A stretch of DNA of 64,000 nucleotides from Mesorhizobium amorphae (lineage in GTDB: Bacteria; Pseudomonadota; Alphaproteobacteria; Rhizobiales; Rhizobiaceae). The position numbers and the translations under genes were made by a program. Below the pieces are notes generated by a model. It was not told the origin of the DNA. It saw only the letters and a list, made by a program, of their open reading frames with translations, and searched no databases. The stretch is taken from the NCBI RefSeq assembly GCF_014843845.1, contig NZ_JHQS01000061.1, forward strand, positions 1 to 64,000, given 5' to 3'. Shown in pieces: positions 49,226 through 59,766 of the stretch (its first letter is position 1; each line of letters starts with the position of its first letter).

Positions 49226-49891
49226 TCAGCGCGCCGCCCTGAACCGGCGCTCGACGAGCCTGAGCCCGAAAAGCAGCACATAGCCGGTCACAAGATACAT
49301 CGCCGTCGTCACCAGATAGACCTCGACGATGCGGAAGGTGTTGAAATTGATCCACTGAGCGCCGTAGGTCAGCTCGGGCACCGAGATGACCGAGGCGACG
49401 GAGGTGTCCTTGAACAGCGACAGGAAGGTGTTCGAGAGCGCCGGCAGCGTGATGCGCAGCATCGTCGGCAGGCGCACATGGATGAGCCGCTGCCAGGGCG
49501 TCAGGCCGATCGCCTTGCCGGCATCCAGCTGTCCGCGCGGCACGGCTTCGAGGCCTGAGCGAAACACCTCGACCAGATAGGCGCCGCTGTAGAGCGACAG
49601 CGTGGCGACGAACGAGGTCGGTGCGCTGTAGGCGATGTCGACCACGGTCGGCAGGCCGTAGAAGACGAGGTAGACGAGCAGGATCAGCGGCACGTTGCGG
49701 ATGAATTCGACATAGGCGGCGATGATCGACCGCACGACGCGCCCGGCCGAAACATACCAGACCGCCAGCACGAGCCCGATGACGATGCCGATGGCGATCG
49801 AGATGACGGCGAGCTCAAGACTGAGCAGCAGCCCGCCCCAGAGCTTGTCGAAATGCCGCCAGATCAGGTTGAAGTTGAGCGTATAGCCCAT
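49226..49891 (-). CDS. Amino-acid ABC transporter permease
   Basis: This 221-residue permease has five to six membrane segments, RNVPLILLVYLVFYGLP, the EAA loop SGLEAVPRGQLDAGKAIGLTPWQRL and LPALSNTFLSLFKDTSVASVISVPEL. It forms the other half of the channel with the permease that follows. The gene lies 84 bp after the binding protein gene on the same strand. Confidence 0.92.
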   Translation of the reverse strand: MGYTLNFNLIWRHFDKLWGGLLLSLELAVISIAIGIVIGLVLAVWYVSAGRVVRSIIAAYVEFIRNVPLILLVYLVFYGLPTVVDIAYSAPTSFVATLSLYSGAYLVEVFRSGLEAVPRGQLDAGKAIGLTPWQRLIHVRLPTMLRITLPALSNTFLSLFKDTSVASVISVPELTYGAQWINFNTFRIVEVYLVTTAMYLVTGYVLLFGLRLVERRFRAAR

Positions 49892-49975
49892 GCGTCCGCC
49901 TCAATAGCCAACGTGGCATCACGCTGTCGAGCAGAAGGAGGCGGAAGGGCGTGCTTGCCCCTCCGCCGGCTTTTG

Positions 49976-50857
49976 TCAGATAACCGGGAAACCGGGATGC
50001 CGCGCCGGCGGCTCCAGCCCGAAATAGTCCTTGAATGCGGCGTCGTAGAGCGCCGTTTCATGACCGAACATCGCCGTCGCGAAGGCTGTGTTGACGAAGG
50101 CCAACCAGTCGGGATCGCCTTGCCGCAGTGCGGCGCCGTAAAGCATCGAGAACCAGCTCTTGCCGGCATCGAAGTATTTGTCGGGATTGCGCGAGGCCAG
50201 CCAGCGGACCGTCGAGAGATCGACGGCGGCCGCGTCGACACGCTTCGATTCCAGCGCCTGCAGCACGTTGGCCTGGGTGTCGATCTGCATCACCTGCGAC
50301 TGCGGCAGGACGAGATGGACATTCTGCTCGGCATCGACGTTCTGCAGGATGGAAATGCGTGTTGCCGAACCGCCGGCGAGCAGCTTGTCGAATGTCTTGT
50401 TCTCGGCTGACGGAAGCGTCAGCAGCGCGACGCCTTCGACGTAGTACGGCCTGGAGAAGTTGATCAGCTGCGAACGCTGGGCGGTCATGGTCATGAACTG
50501 GATGGTGATGTCGACCTTGTTGGTGGTGACATTCGGAATGCGCTGCGCCGGGTCCTGCATGACGAACTCGACCTTGGTCGGGTCGTCGAAAAGACCCTTG
50601 GCCAGGATGTGGCCCATGGTGATGTCCATGCCGACGAGTTCGCCGGCATCGTTCTCGAAATGCCAGGGCGCATTGGTGCTTCCGGTACCGACGATCAACT
50701 TGCCGCGCTCAAGAACAGTGCGCAGCAGGCTGTCGGGTGCGGCTTGTGCCGCCGCCTTCTGGACATCGACCGAGGCGGCTGCGCCGATTACTCCGGCCGT
50801 GGCGAGCCCGGCCATTCCCAATTTCAGAAAATCACGTCTCTTGGATGTATCGTTCAT
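49976..50857 (-). CDS. ABC transporter substrate-binding protein with Tat-type signal
   Basis: This 293-residue protein begins MNDTSKRRDFLKLGMAGLA, a twin-arginine type signal (SKRRDFLK), followed by a family 3 solute-binding domain (LIVGTGSTNAPWHFENDAGELVGMDITMGHILAKGLF in parts, KVDITIQFMTMTAQRSQLINFSRPYYVEG). Twin-arginine export means folding before secretion. It is the first gene of a six-gene operon and is divergent from an IclR regulator. AAAGGAGG lies six bases before the ATG. The ligand is an amino-acid-like compound, not identified. Confidence 0.9.
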   Translation of the reverse strand: MNDTSKRRDFLKLGMAGLATAGVIGAAASVDVQKAAAQAAPDSLLRTVLERGKLIVGTGSTNAPWHFENDAGELVGMDITMGHILAKGLFDDPTKVEFVMQDPAQRIPNVTTNKVDITIQFMTMTAQRSQLINFSRPYYVEGVALLTLPSAENKTFDKLLAGGSATRISILQNVDAEQNVHLVLPQSQVMQIDTQANVLQALESKRVDAAAVDLSTVRWLASRNPDKYFDAGKSWFSMLYGAALRQGDPDWLAFVNTAFATAMFGHETALYDAAFKDYFGLEPPARHPGFPVI

Positions 50858-50899
50858 GGCGACCTCCTTTTCGTGGTTGTGTTCCCCTTTCAGATACAT

Positions 50900-50950
50900 G
50901 TGTCTTTTGACAATTTGTCTCTTACAAAAGACACCTGTACCTTGTACAAG
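50900..50950. promoter_or_regulatory. Inverted repeats in the ABC-IclR divergent promoter
   Basis: GTGTCTTTTG (50900-50909) and CAAAAGACAC (50925-50934) are perfect 10-bp arms with a 15-bp gap. CTTGTACAAG (50941-50950) is a further perfect palindrome whose right side reads CAAGACA, like the CAAAAGACA arm. This is the likely IclR operator controlling both directions. Confidence 0.6.
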
Positions 50951-50976
50951 ACAGATACTAACATCAGGAATCAGTA

Positions 50977-51780
50977 ATGCAAGACGGTATTGGCGTTACA
51001 GATCGGCCGGACATCAGCCCGGCCGAGGACAAGACCCCGGGCTCTCGCGAGAAGGGCCTCAACCGGGTGCTCGAGATATTTGAGTTCCTGCATACAACGC
51101 AGCGTGCGATCGGCATTGGCGACCTCGCCAAGGGCGTCAACGCGCCGCGATCGACGACCTATACGCTGGTACGTTCGCTGGTGGATGCGGGCCTGCTGGA
51201 AATGGCCGGCGACGGCAACCGGGTCTATTTCGGCAAGAAGCTTTATCTCTACGGAATGGATTATGTGCGCGGCAACGACCTGCTCCGGCGCGGGCGCCAG
51301 GAGGTCGACGACCTGTCGCGCCAGACCGGCGAGACCTCCGAATTGTGCATGCTGCAAAGCGGCCGCTACACGATCGTCCATTCCAGTCCCGGCACCAGGC
51401 CGTTCCGGATCAGCTCGGCCACCGGTCTGCAGATCCCGTTGCCCTGGACGGCTTCCGGACGGCTGCTGCTCGCCGGTCTCGAAAGGGCCGATATCGAAGA
51501 CATGGTCTCCGAAGACGACCTCGTGCTGCCGGACGGACGCAGGCTCAAGCTCGACGATTTCATCGCCGACATTGCGACGGCCAAATCGACCGGCTACTGC
51601 GTGACTTCGGGCCTGGTCGACGCCTACACGAAATGCCTGGCCGCACCCGTCTTCTCGGTGCCGGGCAAGGTCGAGGCGACGATGTGCCTGGTGGTTCCGA
51701 TCGACACGTCGAGGGAAAAGACCGACGAACTGCTTATCCTGCTGCGCCAGCGCGCGGCGCGGCTGTCAATCGCGGCGTGA
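50977..51780 (+). CDS. IclR-family regulator
   Basis: This 267-residue protein has an N-terminal winged helix (GLNRVLEIFEFLHTTQRAIGIGDLAKGVNAPRSTTYTLVRSLVDAGLL, in parts) and the IclR effector domain (SELCMLQSGRYTIVHSSPG, GLQIPLPWTASGRLLLAGL). It is divergent from the ABC/RidA/PLP operon and most likely controls it in response to the imported substrate or its product. The ATG at 50977 gives 24 residues before the domain. Confidence 0.93.
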   Translation: MQDGIGVTDRPDISPAEDKTPGSREKGLNRVLEIFEFLHTTQRAIGIGDLAKGVNAPRSTTYTLVRSLVDAGLLEMAGDGNRVYFGKKLYLYGMDYVRGNDLLRRGRQEVDDLSRQTGETSELCMLQSGRYTIVHSSPGTRPFRISSATGLQIPLPWTASGRLLLAGLERADIEDMVSEDDLVLPDGRRLKLDDFIADIATAKSTGYCVTSGLVDAYTKCLAAPVFSVPGKVEATMCLVVPIDTSREKTDELLILLRQRAARLSIAA

Positions 51781-51810
51781 GGCGTTTGAGCGGCGAGGCT
51801 CGGGCGCTGC

Positions 51811-52014
51811 TCAGGCGATGATGTCGGGAATGATGCGGTCTTCCAGCGCCATCAGCCGGTCCTTGAGGAACAGCTTCTTCTTCTTCATGCGCTGGATCTG
51901 CAGCGGGTCGCAGCCCATGGCGATCATAGCGTTGATGGCGGCGTCGAAATCGGCGTGTTCCTGCTTCAGGCGGGAATATTCGAGGCGGATCTCAGCCTGT
52001 TCCTGTTCGGACAT
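51811..52014 (-). CDS. YdcH-like DUF465 miniprotein
   Basis: This 67-residue protein is mostly coiled coil: EIRLEYSRLKQEHADFDAAINAMIAMGCDPLQIQRMKKKKLFLKDRLMALED in the DUF465 form, with the conserved KKKKLFLKD motif. The family is small, basic at the centre and of unknown function. A second, divergent family member is encoded 242 bp away on the opposite strand. Confidence 0.9.
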   Translation of the reverse strand: MSEQEQAEIRLEYSRLKQEHADFDAAINAMIAMGCDPLQIQRMKKKKLFLKDRLMALEDRIIPDIIA

Positions 52015-52255
52015 TATCTACCGTCTGCACGTAAGCGGCGCCCAAAGGATGGGCCTGATTGGGCGGGGCCGGCGGGGTTTTGCCACCGGTGCGCAGCCCT
52101 TATCACATTTCACATTGTCGTGGAATGCTACCACTGGGCATTCGACATCGATGCCGGATGGTGGCAGAGTGTCATCGCGCTGTCACAGATGCGAACTGGC
52201 GGTGGACGCATTTTGGCGGTTGCAATCGAGGAAACCATGAAAGGGAGAACCAATC

Positions 52256-52435
52256 ATGTCTCTTGCATCCCATCTTGATGAGTTGCAGCGGAAACACGGC
52301 GACATCGAGCGCGAAATCACCGACGCGATGAACCATCCTTCGGTCGATGACCTCGAGATCGTGAATCTCAAGCGGCGCAAGCTGGCAATCAAGGACGAGA
52401 TTGAAAAGCTGAAGGCAAAACCGACGACGCACTGA
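52256..52435 (+). CDS. YdcH-like DUF465 miniprotein, second copy
   Basis: This 59-residue protein reads MSLASHLDELQRKHGDIERE, ITDAMNHPSVDDLEIVNLKR and RKLAIKDEIEKLKAKPTTH in order. It has the DUF465 helix-turn-helix coiled coil with the LKRRKLAIKDEIEKL core. GGGAG lies nine bases before the ATG. It is shorter than its neighbour on the opposite strand and is only distantly similar. Function unknown. Confidence 0.88.
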   Translation: MSLASHLDELQRKHGDIEREITDAMNHPSVDDLEIVNLKRRKLAIKDEIEKLKAKPTTH

Positions 52436-52698
52436 CGCTCCACTAGCAAACAGCGCGCGCCCCCTTCGGTGCGCAATCAACTTTCCGGTGGCAGTCATGC
52501 CGCCGGTGTTGGTGGTTTGTTCTGAAATCCAACATCCCCCTGTTGTCGTCACCGGCGAAGCCGGAATGCGACTCTCGTGAACGCCAGGCTTTCTTGGCCT
52601 CCCGGCGATTTGCCGCGACTGCTTGCCGCTTGCCATTGACAAGCCATCTTTGCTCCTCCACCTCATGCCCGGACCTTCTAGATAAGAGGCGGCCGGCC

Positions 52699-53952
52699 AT
52701 GACCGGATATTTTTCCTCTCCTTTCCCGCGCCGCACGTCGGTCGGCGTCGACGTCGGCGGCGTCATCGTCGGCGGCGGTGCGCCTGTCGTCGTGCAGTCG
52801 ATGACCAATACCGACACGGCAGACATCGACCAGACCGTCGCGCAAGTCGCGGCGCTGCACCGTGCCGGCTCCGAGATCGTGCGCATCACCGTCGACCGCG
52901 ACGAGAGTGCCGCCGCCGTGCCCGCCATCCGTGACCGGCTCCAGCGGCTTGGCATCAACGTGCCGCTGGTCGGCGATTTCCATTATATCGGCCACAAGCT
53001 CTTGGCCGATCATCCGGCTTGCGCCGAGGCGCTGGCCAAATACCGCATCAATCCCGGCAATGTCGGTTTCAAGGACAAGAAAGACCGCCAGTTCGCGGCG
53101 ATCGTCGAGATGGCGATCAAATACGACAAGCCGGTGCGTATCGGCGTCAACTGGGGCTCGCTCGATCAGGAACTGCTGACCCGGCTGATGGACGAAAACC
53201 AGGCGCAAGGCTTTCTGCTCACCGCCCAGGAAGTCACCCGCGAGGCGATCGTGCAGTCGGCTATCCTGTCGGCCGAGATGGCCGAGGAGATCGGCCTTGG
53301 CCGCGACAAGATCATCCTGTCGGCCAAGGTCAGCGGCGTGCAGGATCTGATCGCCGTCTACACCGAACTCGCCACCCGCTCCAACCATGCGCTGCATCTG
53401 GGCCTCACAGAGGCCGGCATGGGCTCGAAAGGCATTGTCGCCTCGTCCGCCGCGATGGGCATCCTGCTGCAGCAAGGCATCGGCGACACGATCCGCATCT
53501 CGCTGACGCCGGAGCCGAATGGCGATCGCACGCGCGAGGTGCAGGTGTCGCAGGAATTGCTGCAGACCATGGGCTTCCGGCAGTTCGTGCCGATCGTCGC
53601 CGCCTGCCCCGGCTGCGGCCGCACGACCTCAACCGTGTTCCAGGAACTGGCGCAGAACATCCAGACCGACCTCAGGAAGAACATGCCTGTCTGGCGAGAG
53701 AAATATCCCGGCGTCGAGAACCTCAAGGTCGCGGTGATGGGCTGCATCGTCAACGGGCCGGGCGAATCCAAGCATGCCGATATCGGCATATCGCTGCCAG
53801 GCACCGGCGAGACGCCGACAGCGCCAGTGTTCGTCGACGGCAAGAAGGCGGCGACGCTGCGTGGCCCGTCAATCGCGGCCGACTTCGAGAAGATGGTGGC
53901 CGACTATATCGAGCAGCGGTTCGGGCGCCACGGCAAGGCCGCGGCGGAATGA
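52699..53952 (+). CDS. ispG: 4-hydroxy-3-methylbut-2-enyl diphosphate synthase
   Basis: This 417-residue iron-sulfur enzyme has PVVVQSMTNTDTADID, HRAGSEIVRITVDRDESA, RINPGNVGFKDKKDRQF and the cysteine motifs CPGCGRTTS and GCIVNGPGESKHADIGI that hold the 4Fe-4S cluster. It makes HMBPP in the methylerythritol phosphate pathway of isoprenoid synthesis. The ATG at 52699 (MTGYFSSPFPRRTSVGV) is the usual rhizobial start; upstream frame is not coding. A lytic transglycosylase starts five bases after its stop. Confidence 0.96.
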   Translation: MTGYFSSPFPRRTSVGVDVGGVIVGGGAPVVVQSMTNTDTADIDQTVAQVAALHRAGSEIVRITVDRDESAAAVPAIRDRLQRLGINVPLVGDFHYIGHKLLADHPACAEALAKYRINPGNVGFKDKKDRQFAAIVEMAIKYDKPVRIGVNWGSLDQELLTRLMDENQAQGFLLTAQEVTREAIVQSAILSAEMAEEIGLGRDKIILSAKVSGVQDLIAVYTELATRSNHALHLGLTEAGMGSKGIVASSAAMGILLQQGIGDTIRISLTPEPNGDRTREVQVSQELLQTMGFRQFVPIVAACPGCGRTTSTVFQELAQNIQTDLRKNMPVWREKYPGVENLKVAVMGCIVNGPGESKHADIGISLPGTGETPTAPVFVDGKKAATLRGPSIAADFEKMVADYIEQRFGRHGKAAAE

Positions 53953-53956
53953 GCCC

Positions 53957-54955
53957 ATGCCGAAAATCTACTCCGGCGGCCACCTGAAGGCGTCTTCTGC
54001 GCTCCCGGTGCTCACGGACCGGATGTCCGCTCCGTGCCGGTTCTCGAAGCCACCATCATCTGGCTCACCGGAGCGATTTTCAACACCGGCTCAGCGTTTG
54101 ACGCACGTCGTTGCGCTTATTGTTTCCTTGGTCTCTCTTTGGCTTCTGTGGGGCAACACGGCTTACGCCGATCCGCCGCAATCCGCCGCCAAGAGATTGA
54201 TCGACCGGGTCTGCGACCTGATCGAGGCGCATGCCGACCAGAACGGCCTGCCCAAGGACTTCTTCGCGCGGCTGATCTGGAAGGAAAGCCGTTTCGACCC
54301 GAACGCGATGAGCCCGGTCGGGGCGGAGGGCATCGCCCAGTTCATGCCCGGCACGGCCAAGATGCGAGGGTTGGCCAACTCCTTCGACATAGAGCAGGCG
54401 ATCCCGGCTTCGGCCAAATATCTGGCCGAAATGAAGGTCGGCTTCGGCAATCTCGGCCTGGCGGCGGCTGCCTACAACGCCGGCGAGAGCCGTGTGTCGC
54501 GCTGGCTGAGTTCCGGCGGCTTCCTGCCGATGGAGACCGAGAGCTACGTCTTCGACATCATGGGTGAACCCGCCGACAAGTTCACCGACACCACCTATGC
54601 CGGCACCATTCAGCCGCTCGACAAGAAAATGAGATTCGCCGTCGCTTGCCGCAAACTGCCGGTGATCATGTCGAGAACCGTGGCGATGGCCTCGATCAAC
54701 GTCAAGCCATGGGGCGTCCAGGTGGCTGGAAATTTCCGCCGGGGTGCTGCGATCAATCAATGGCTGCGGGTGAGGGGCCGGTTTCCGGCCTTGCTCTCCG
54801 GCCATGATCCGGTCGTCAGCCGGGTGCGCACGCCGATCGGGCGCCGCGGTATCTATGCGGTCCGCATCGGCGTCGACAATCGCGCCGCCGCCAACGTCAT
54901 TTGCCAAAAACTGCGCGGCATAGGCGGCGCCTGTATCGTGGTGCGGAACCGGTAG
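53957..54955 (+). CDS. Lytic transglycosylase (SLT family)
   Basis: This 332-residue protein has a hydrophobic segment near residue 50-68 (HVVALIVSLVSLWLLWG) ending NTAYADP, a likely signal or anchor, then a transglycosylase domain with the catalytic Glu in LIWKESRFDPNAMSPVGAEGIAQFMPGTA and AAAAYNAGESRVSRWL. The C-terminal part (VAGNFRRGAAINQWLRV, RIGVDNRAAANVICQKLR) resembles a SPOR domain that binds peptidoglycan. It cleaves murein to 1,6-anhydromuropeptides. The long N terminus before the signal is unusual, so a start further down is possible. Confidence 0.88.
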   Translation: MPKIYSGGHLKASSALPVLTDRMSAPCRFSKPPSSGSPERFSTPAQRLTHVVALIVSLVSLWLLWGNTAYADPPQSAAKRLIDRVCDLIEAHADQNGLPKDFFARLIWKESRFDPNAMSPVGAEGIAQFMPGTAKMRGLANSFDIEQAIPASAKYLAEMKVGFGNLGLAAAAYNAGESRVSRWLSSGGFLPMETESYVFDIMGEPADKFTDTTYAGTIQPLDKKMRFAVACRKLPVIMSRTVAMASINVKPWGVQVAGNFRRGAAINQWLRVRGRFPALLSGHDPVVSRVRTPIGRRGIYAVRIGVDNRAAANVICQKLRGIGGACIVVRNR

Positions 54956-54993
54956 GTCGTGGATCGCAAATCCTGGCTAGAAGGGGTTCTGAC

Positions 54994-55544
54994 GTGACAG
55001 CCAAAATTGTCCTGCTCAACGGCGTCGGCAGCGCCGGCAAGAGTTCGATCGCTAGGGCGCTGCAGACGATCACGGCGAGCCGTTCCTGCATGTGCAGATG
55101 GACGCCTTTCTGGAGATGCTGCCCGAGGCGCTGCAGGACCATACGCAAGGCTTCGCCTTCGAGACTGTCTGGCAGGACGGCAAGCCGTCCGTCGTCATCA
55201 AGGCAGGTCCGGTCGGCCGGCGAGCCATGCAAGGCATGCGGCACGCCGTTGCCGCCATGGCCGGGCAGGGCAACAACCTCATCGTCGATGACGTGCCCTG
55301 CGACGACGAGATGTCGGAGTATCAGGCGCTGCTGTCCGGCTTCGATCTCCACGTGGTCGGCGTCTTCGCGCCGCTGGCCGTGCTCGAGGCGCGTGAGGCC
55401 CAGCGTGCCGACAGGCTGCCTGGCCTGGCGCGCTGGCAATACGACCGTGTCCACAAGGGCAACCGCTACGATCTCGAGATCGACACCAGCTTGCTCTCGC
55501 CGATCGAATGCGCCCGTCGCATCCAACAGGAATTTCGGCTATAG
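54994..55544 (+). pseudogene. Chloramphenicol phosphotransferase-like kinase, frameshifted
   Basis: From GTG 54994 the frame reads VTAKIVLLNGVGSAGKSSIARALQ, a P-loop typical of chloramphenicol 3-O-phosphotransferase-like kinases. Near 55073 the homology continues in another frame, PFLHVQMDAFLEMLPEALQDHT, through IVDDVPCDDEMSEYQALL and ends at 55544. One missing base (ACGGCGAG for an expected ACCGGCGAG) would join the halves into about 183 residues. The P-loop half and the rest are separated as written, so the gene is inactive unless the base loss is a sequencing error. Confidence 0.8.
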
Positions 55545-55599
55545 GCGGTCATGAAATTGGCCGAGGGTTGCCGGCCTGATCGACGACAAGGGCCGCAGG

Positions 55600-56349
55600 A
55601 TGTTTGACGGATATATCATCTGCGGCACGCCGAGAACCGGCAGCACTCTGTTGTGCAATCTTCTGGCGTCAACGAAGACGGCCGGTGATCCTCACTCATT
55701 CTATCGGCGGCAGAATGTGTCGGAGTGGGCCGAAGACTGGAAGCTGCCCAATCGCGACACGATGAGCGAGCTCGAGTTCAACGTTGCCTATCTCGATGCG
55801 GCAATCACCGCAGGAAAGGGTGGGACAGGCATCTTCGGACTTCGTCTGATGCGAGAAAATCTGGATGAGCTCTCGGCGATCCTCGACCAGATTTTCTCAA
55901 AACTTCCATCGGACAAGGCGCGTTTTGAAAGAGCCTTTGGTCGCATTCTCTACATACACCTTTCGCGTGAGAACAAGCTTGCGCAGGCCATCTCCCTGGT
56001 CAAAGCGGAGCAGACCGGTCTTTGGCATATCGCTCCTGACGGAACCGAGATCGAAAGGATCGCGCCGCCGAAGGAACCCCGATACGATTTCGAGCGGATC
56101 AAGCAGGAGGTCTCTAAGCTCGAGGCCTATGATGCGGCCTGGAACATGTGGTTCGCGGAGCAAGAGATAAACCCTCTGCGGGTTGGCTATGAACGCCTTT
56201 CAAGCAATCCGGCCGCGACGTTGGCGTCCATCTGCAAAGCACTCGGCATTCAACCGCCGAATGCCGATGTGCGGCCAGGCGTTGCAAAGTTCTCGGATGA
56301 GACCAGCCTCGATTGGATGCGCCGCTATCATTTGGACGCGGCCGTCTGA
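55600..56349 (+). CDS. Stf0-type sulfotransferase
   Basis: This 249-residue protein has the PAPS-binding loop YIICGTPRTGSTLLCNLLAST and the Stf0 pattern (GDPHSFYRRQNVSEWAEDW, GTGIFGLRLMRENLDEL, YIHLSRENKLAQAISLVKAEQTGLWH). Stf0 of mycobacteria sulfates trehalose; rhizobia also use sulfotransferases on surface or signal molecules. The acceptor here is unknown. Base composition is a little lower in GC than the neighbours. The ATG at 55600 follows AGGAT weakly. Confidence 0.9.
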   Translation: MFDGYIICGTPRTGSTLLCNLLASTKTAGDPHSFYRRQNVSEWAEDWKLPNRDTMSELEFNVAYLDAAITAGKGGTGIFGLRLMRENLDELSAILDQIFSKLPSDKARFERAFGRILYIHLSRENKLAQAISLVKAEQTGLWHIAPDGTEIERIAPPKEPRYDFERIKQEVSKLEAYDAAWNMWFAEQEINPLRVGYERLSSNPAATLASICKALGIQPPNADVRPGVAKFSDETSLDWMRRYHLDAAV

Positions 56350-56365
56350 GGCATCGTAGAGGTGG

Positions 56366-58708
<2,343 letters not shown>

Positions 58709-58852
58709 GCGCAACCCCAACACATACGCATCATTTTAATGACCGGGATTACGCTTGATTTACATTAAAATTTCGTTCGTACGGGCCCGTCGATGTCGCG
58801 GCTGCACGTCAATGAATGACAGCTTTTGATCCTATGCCGCCGCGACAGTAAT

Positions 58853-59596
58853 CTACCGGGCGAAAGGTGCATCAATTCTGAGCAGTTGGCTCGTCACCCT
58901 TTCACGCCAGAACTCGTCGATAGCGCTCGCGCGTACCCACAGCCATCCGGCAAGCCAGGCGATCGCTATCGCAAGAACCACCAAGCCTAGATCAAGAGCC
59001 CACTCCGGCACGAACGCACGAAGCGCGATAGGCACCGAGCCAATGAAATAGAGAGCGAGAGGAATGCGCGGCACGCCTCTTCCAACGGCAAGAGAGATTA
59101 CAAACGCGAGCGTCCCAATTAGAAAAAGCAACGAACTGATGGCCAGAACCAGGCCGAGCGGCCCGGCTTGCAGGTCGATGATGGTTGTCAGTGGAAGTTT
59201 CGAAAATACGAGATTGATCACCACTTCCACACCTTCCAGACTTGCCAGTGCAACGAAGTTGATGACAAACGCGATAGTGCCGAATAGGCCCGTGCGCCGG
59301 CCAAACGCAAGAAACAAGCCTATGACGAGGCCAAGCGCCAATATCTCGGCGAGTGGCGCGAGAAGTTGCGTCAGATCGGTGGTCGGGATGAGCGAACTGC
59401 GTTTAGCCGCGTTGACCAGAAGAATAAGCGCGCTTCCCACCCCGGCTACGGCGGCAAGCCGATAAAGCGTGACGCCGGGCACAGCGGCGCTCGACGGAAC
59501 GGTTCGGAAATTCTCCCTGTGCTGAGGTTCTTCGGCTGCACCCCGGGACGACGTGAACGAATCCGGACGGCGAGGTTCGGCGTTTCTAGCGAGCAT
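58853..59596 (-). CDS. Multipass membrane protein of unknown function
   Basis: This 247-residue protein has a polar N terminus (LARNAEPRRPDSFTSSRGAAEE) and about six to seven membrane segments (LYRLAAVAGVGSALILLVNAA, LLAPLAEILALGLVIGLFLAFG, and others to LVVLAIAIAWLAGWLWV). I do not recognise the family. It is divergent from a TetR regulator with two operators between them and is probably its target. GGAGG lies before ATG 59596. Lower GC than the flanking core genes suggests acquired DNA. Confidence 0.85.
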   Translation of the reverse strand: MLARNAEPRRPDSFTSSRGAAEEPQHRENFRTVPSSAAVPGVTLYRLAAVAGVGSALILLVNAAKRSSLIPTTDLTQLLAPLAEILALGLVIGLFLAFGRRTGLFGTIAFVINFVALASLEGVEVVINLVFSKLPLTTIIDLQAGPLGLVLAISSLLFLIGTLAFVISLAVGRGVPRIPLALYFIGSVPIALRAFVPEWALDLGLVVLAIAIAWLAGWLWVRASAIDEFWRERVTSQLLRIDAPFAR

Positions 59597-59658
59597 GTTC
59601 GTTTCCTCCATCTGGGCATTTGGCAGCCGCGAAGACCGCTGGCCTGTTCCGCCCCATC

Positions 59659-59675
59659 TGTAATCACTGCTTACA
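59659..59675. promoter_or_regulatory. TetR operator 1
   Basis: TGTAATCACTGCTTACA has TGTAA/TTACA arms. It lies between the divergent membrane-protein and TetR genes, 63 bp from the former's start. An identical-type site lies 32 bp away. Confidence 0.6.
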
Positions 59676-59690
59676 TCCTCTTGCTGGAAT

Positions 59691-59707
59691 TGTAAACAGT
59701 GATTACA
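59691..59707. promoter_or_regulatory. TetR operator 2
   Basis: TGTAAACAGTGATTACA has the same TGTAA-N7-TTACA form. Together with operator 1 it makes a larger inverted repeat: TGTAATCACTG (59659-59669) and CAGTGATTACA (59697-59707) are exact reverse complements. Confidence 0.6.
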
Positions 59708-59766
59708 TAATTCGAGGCGGCATGATACAGAGGCGAGATGCACCTCTACGGAACGAAGGGAACGAG

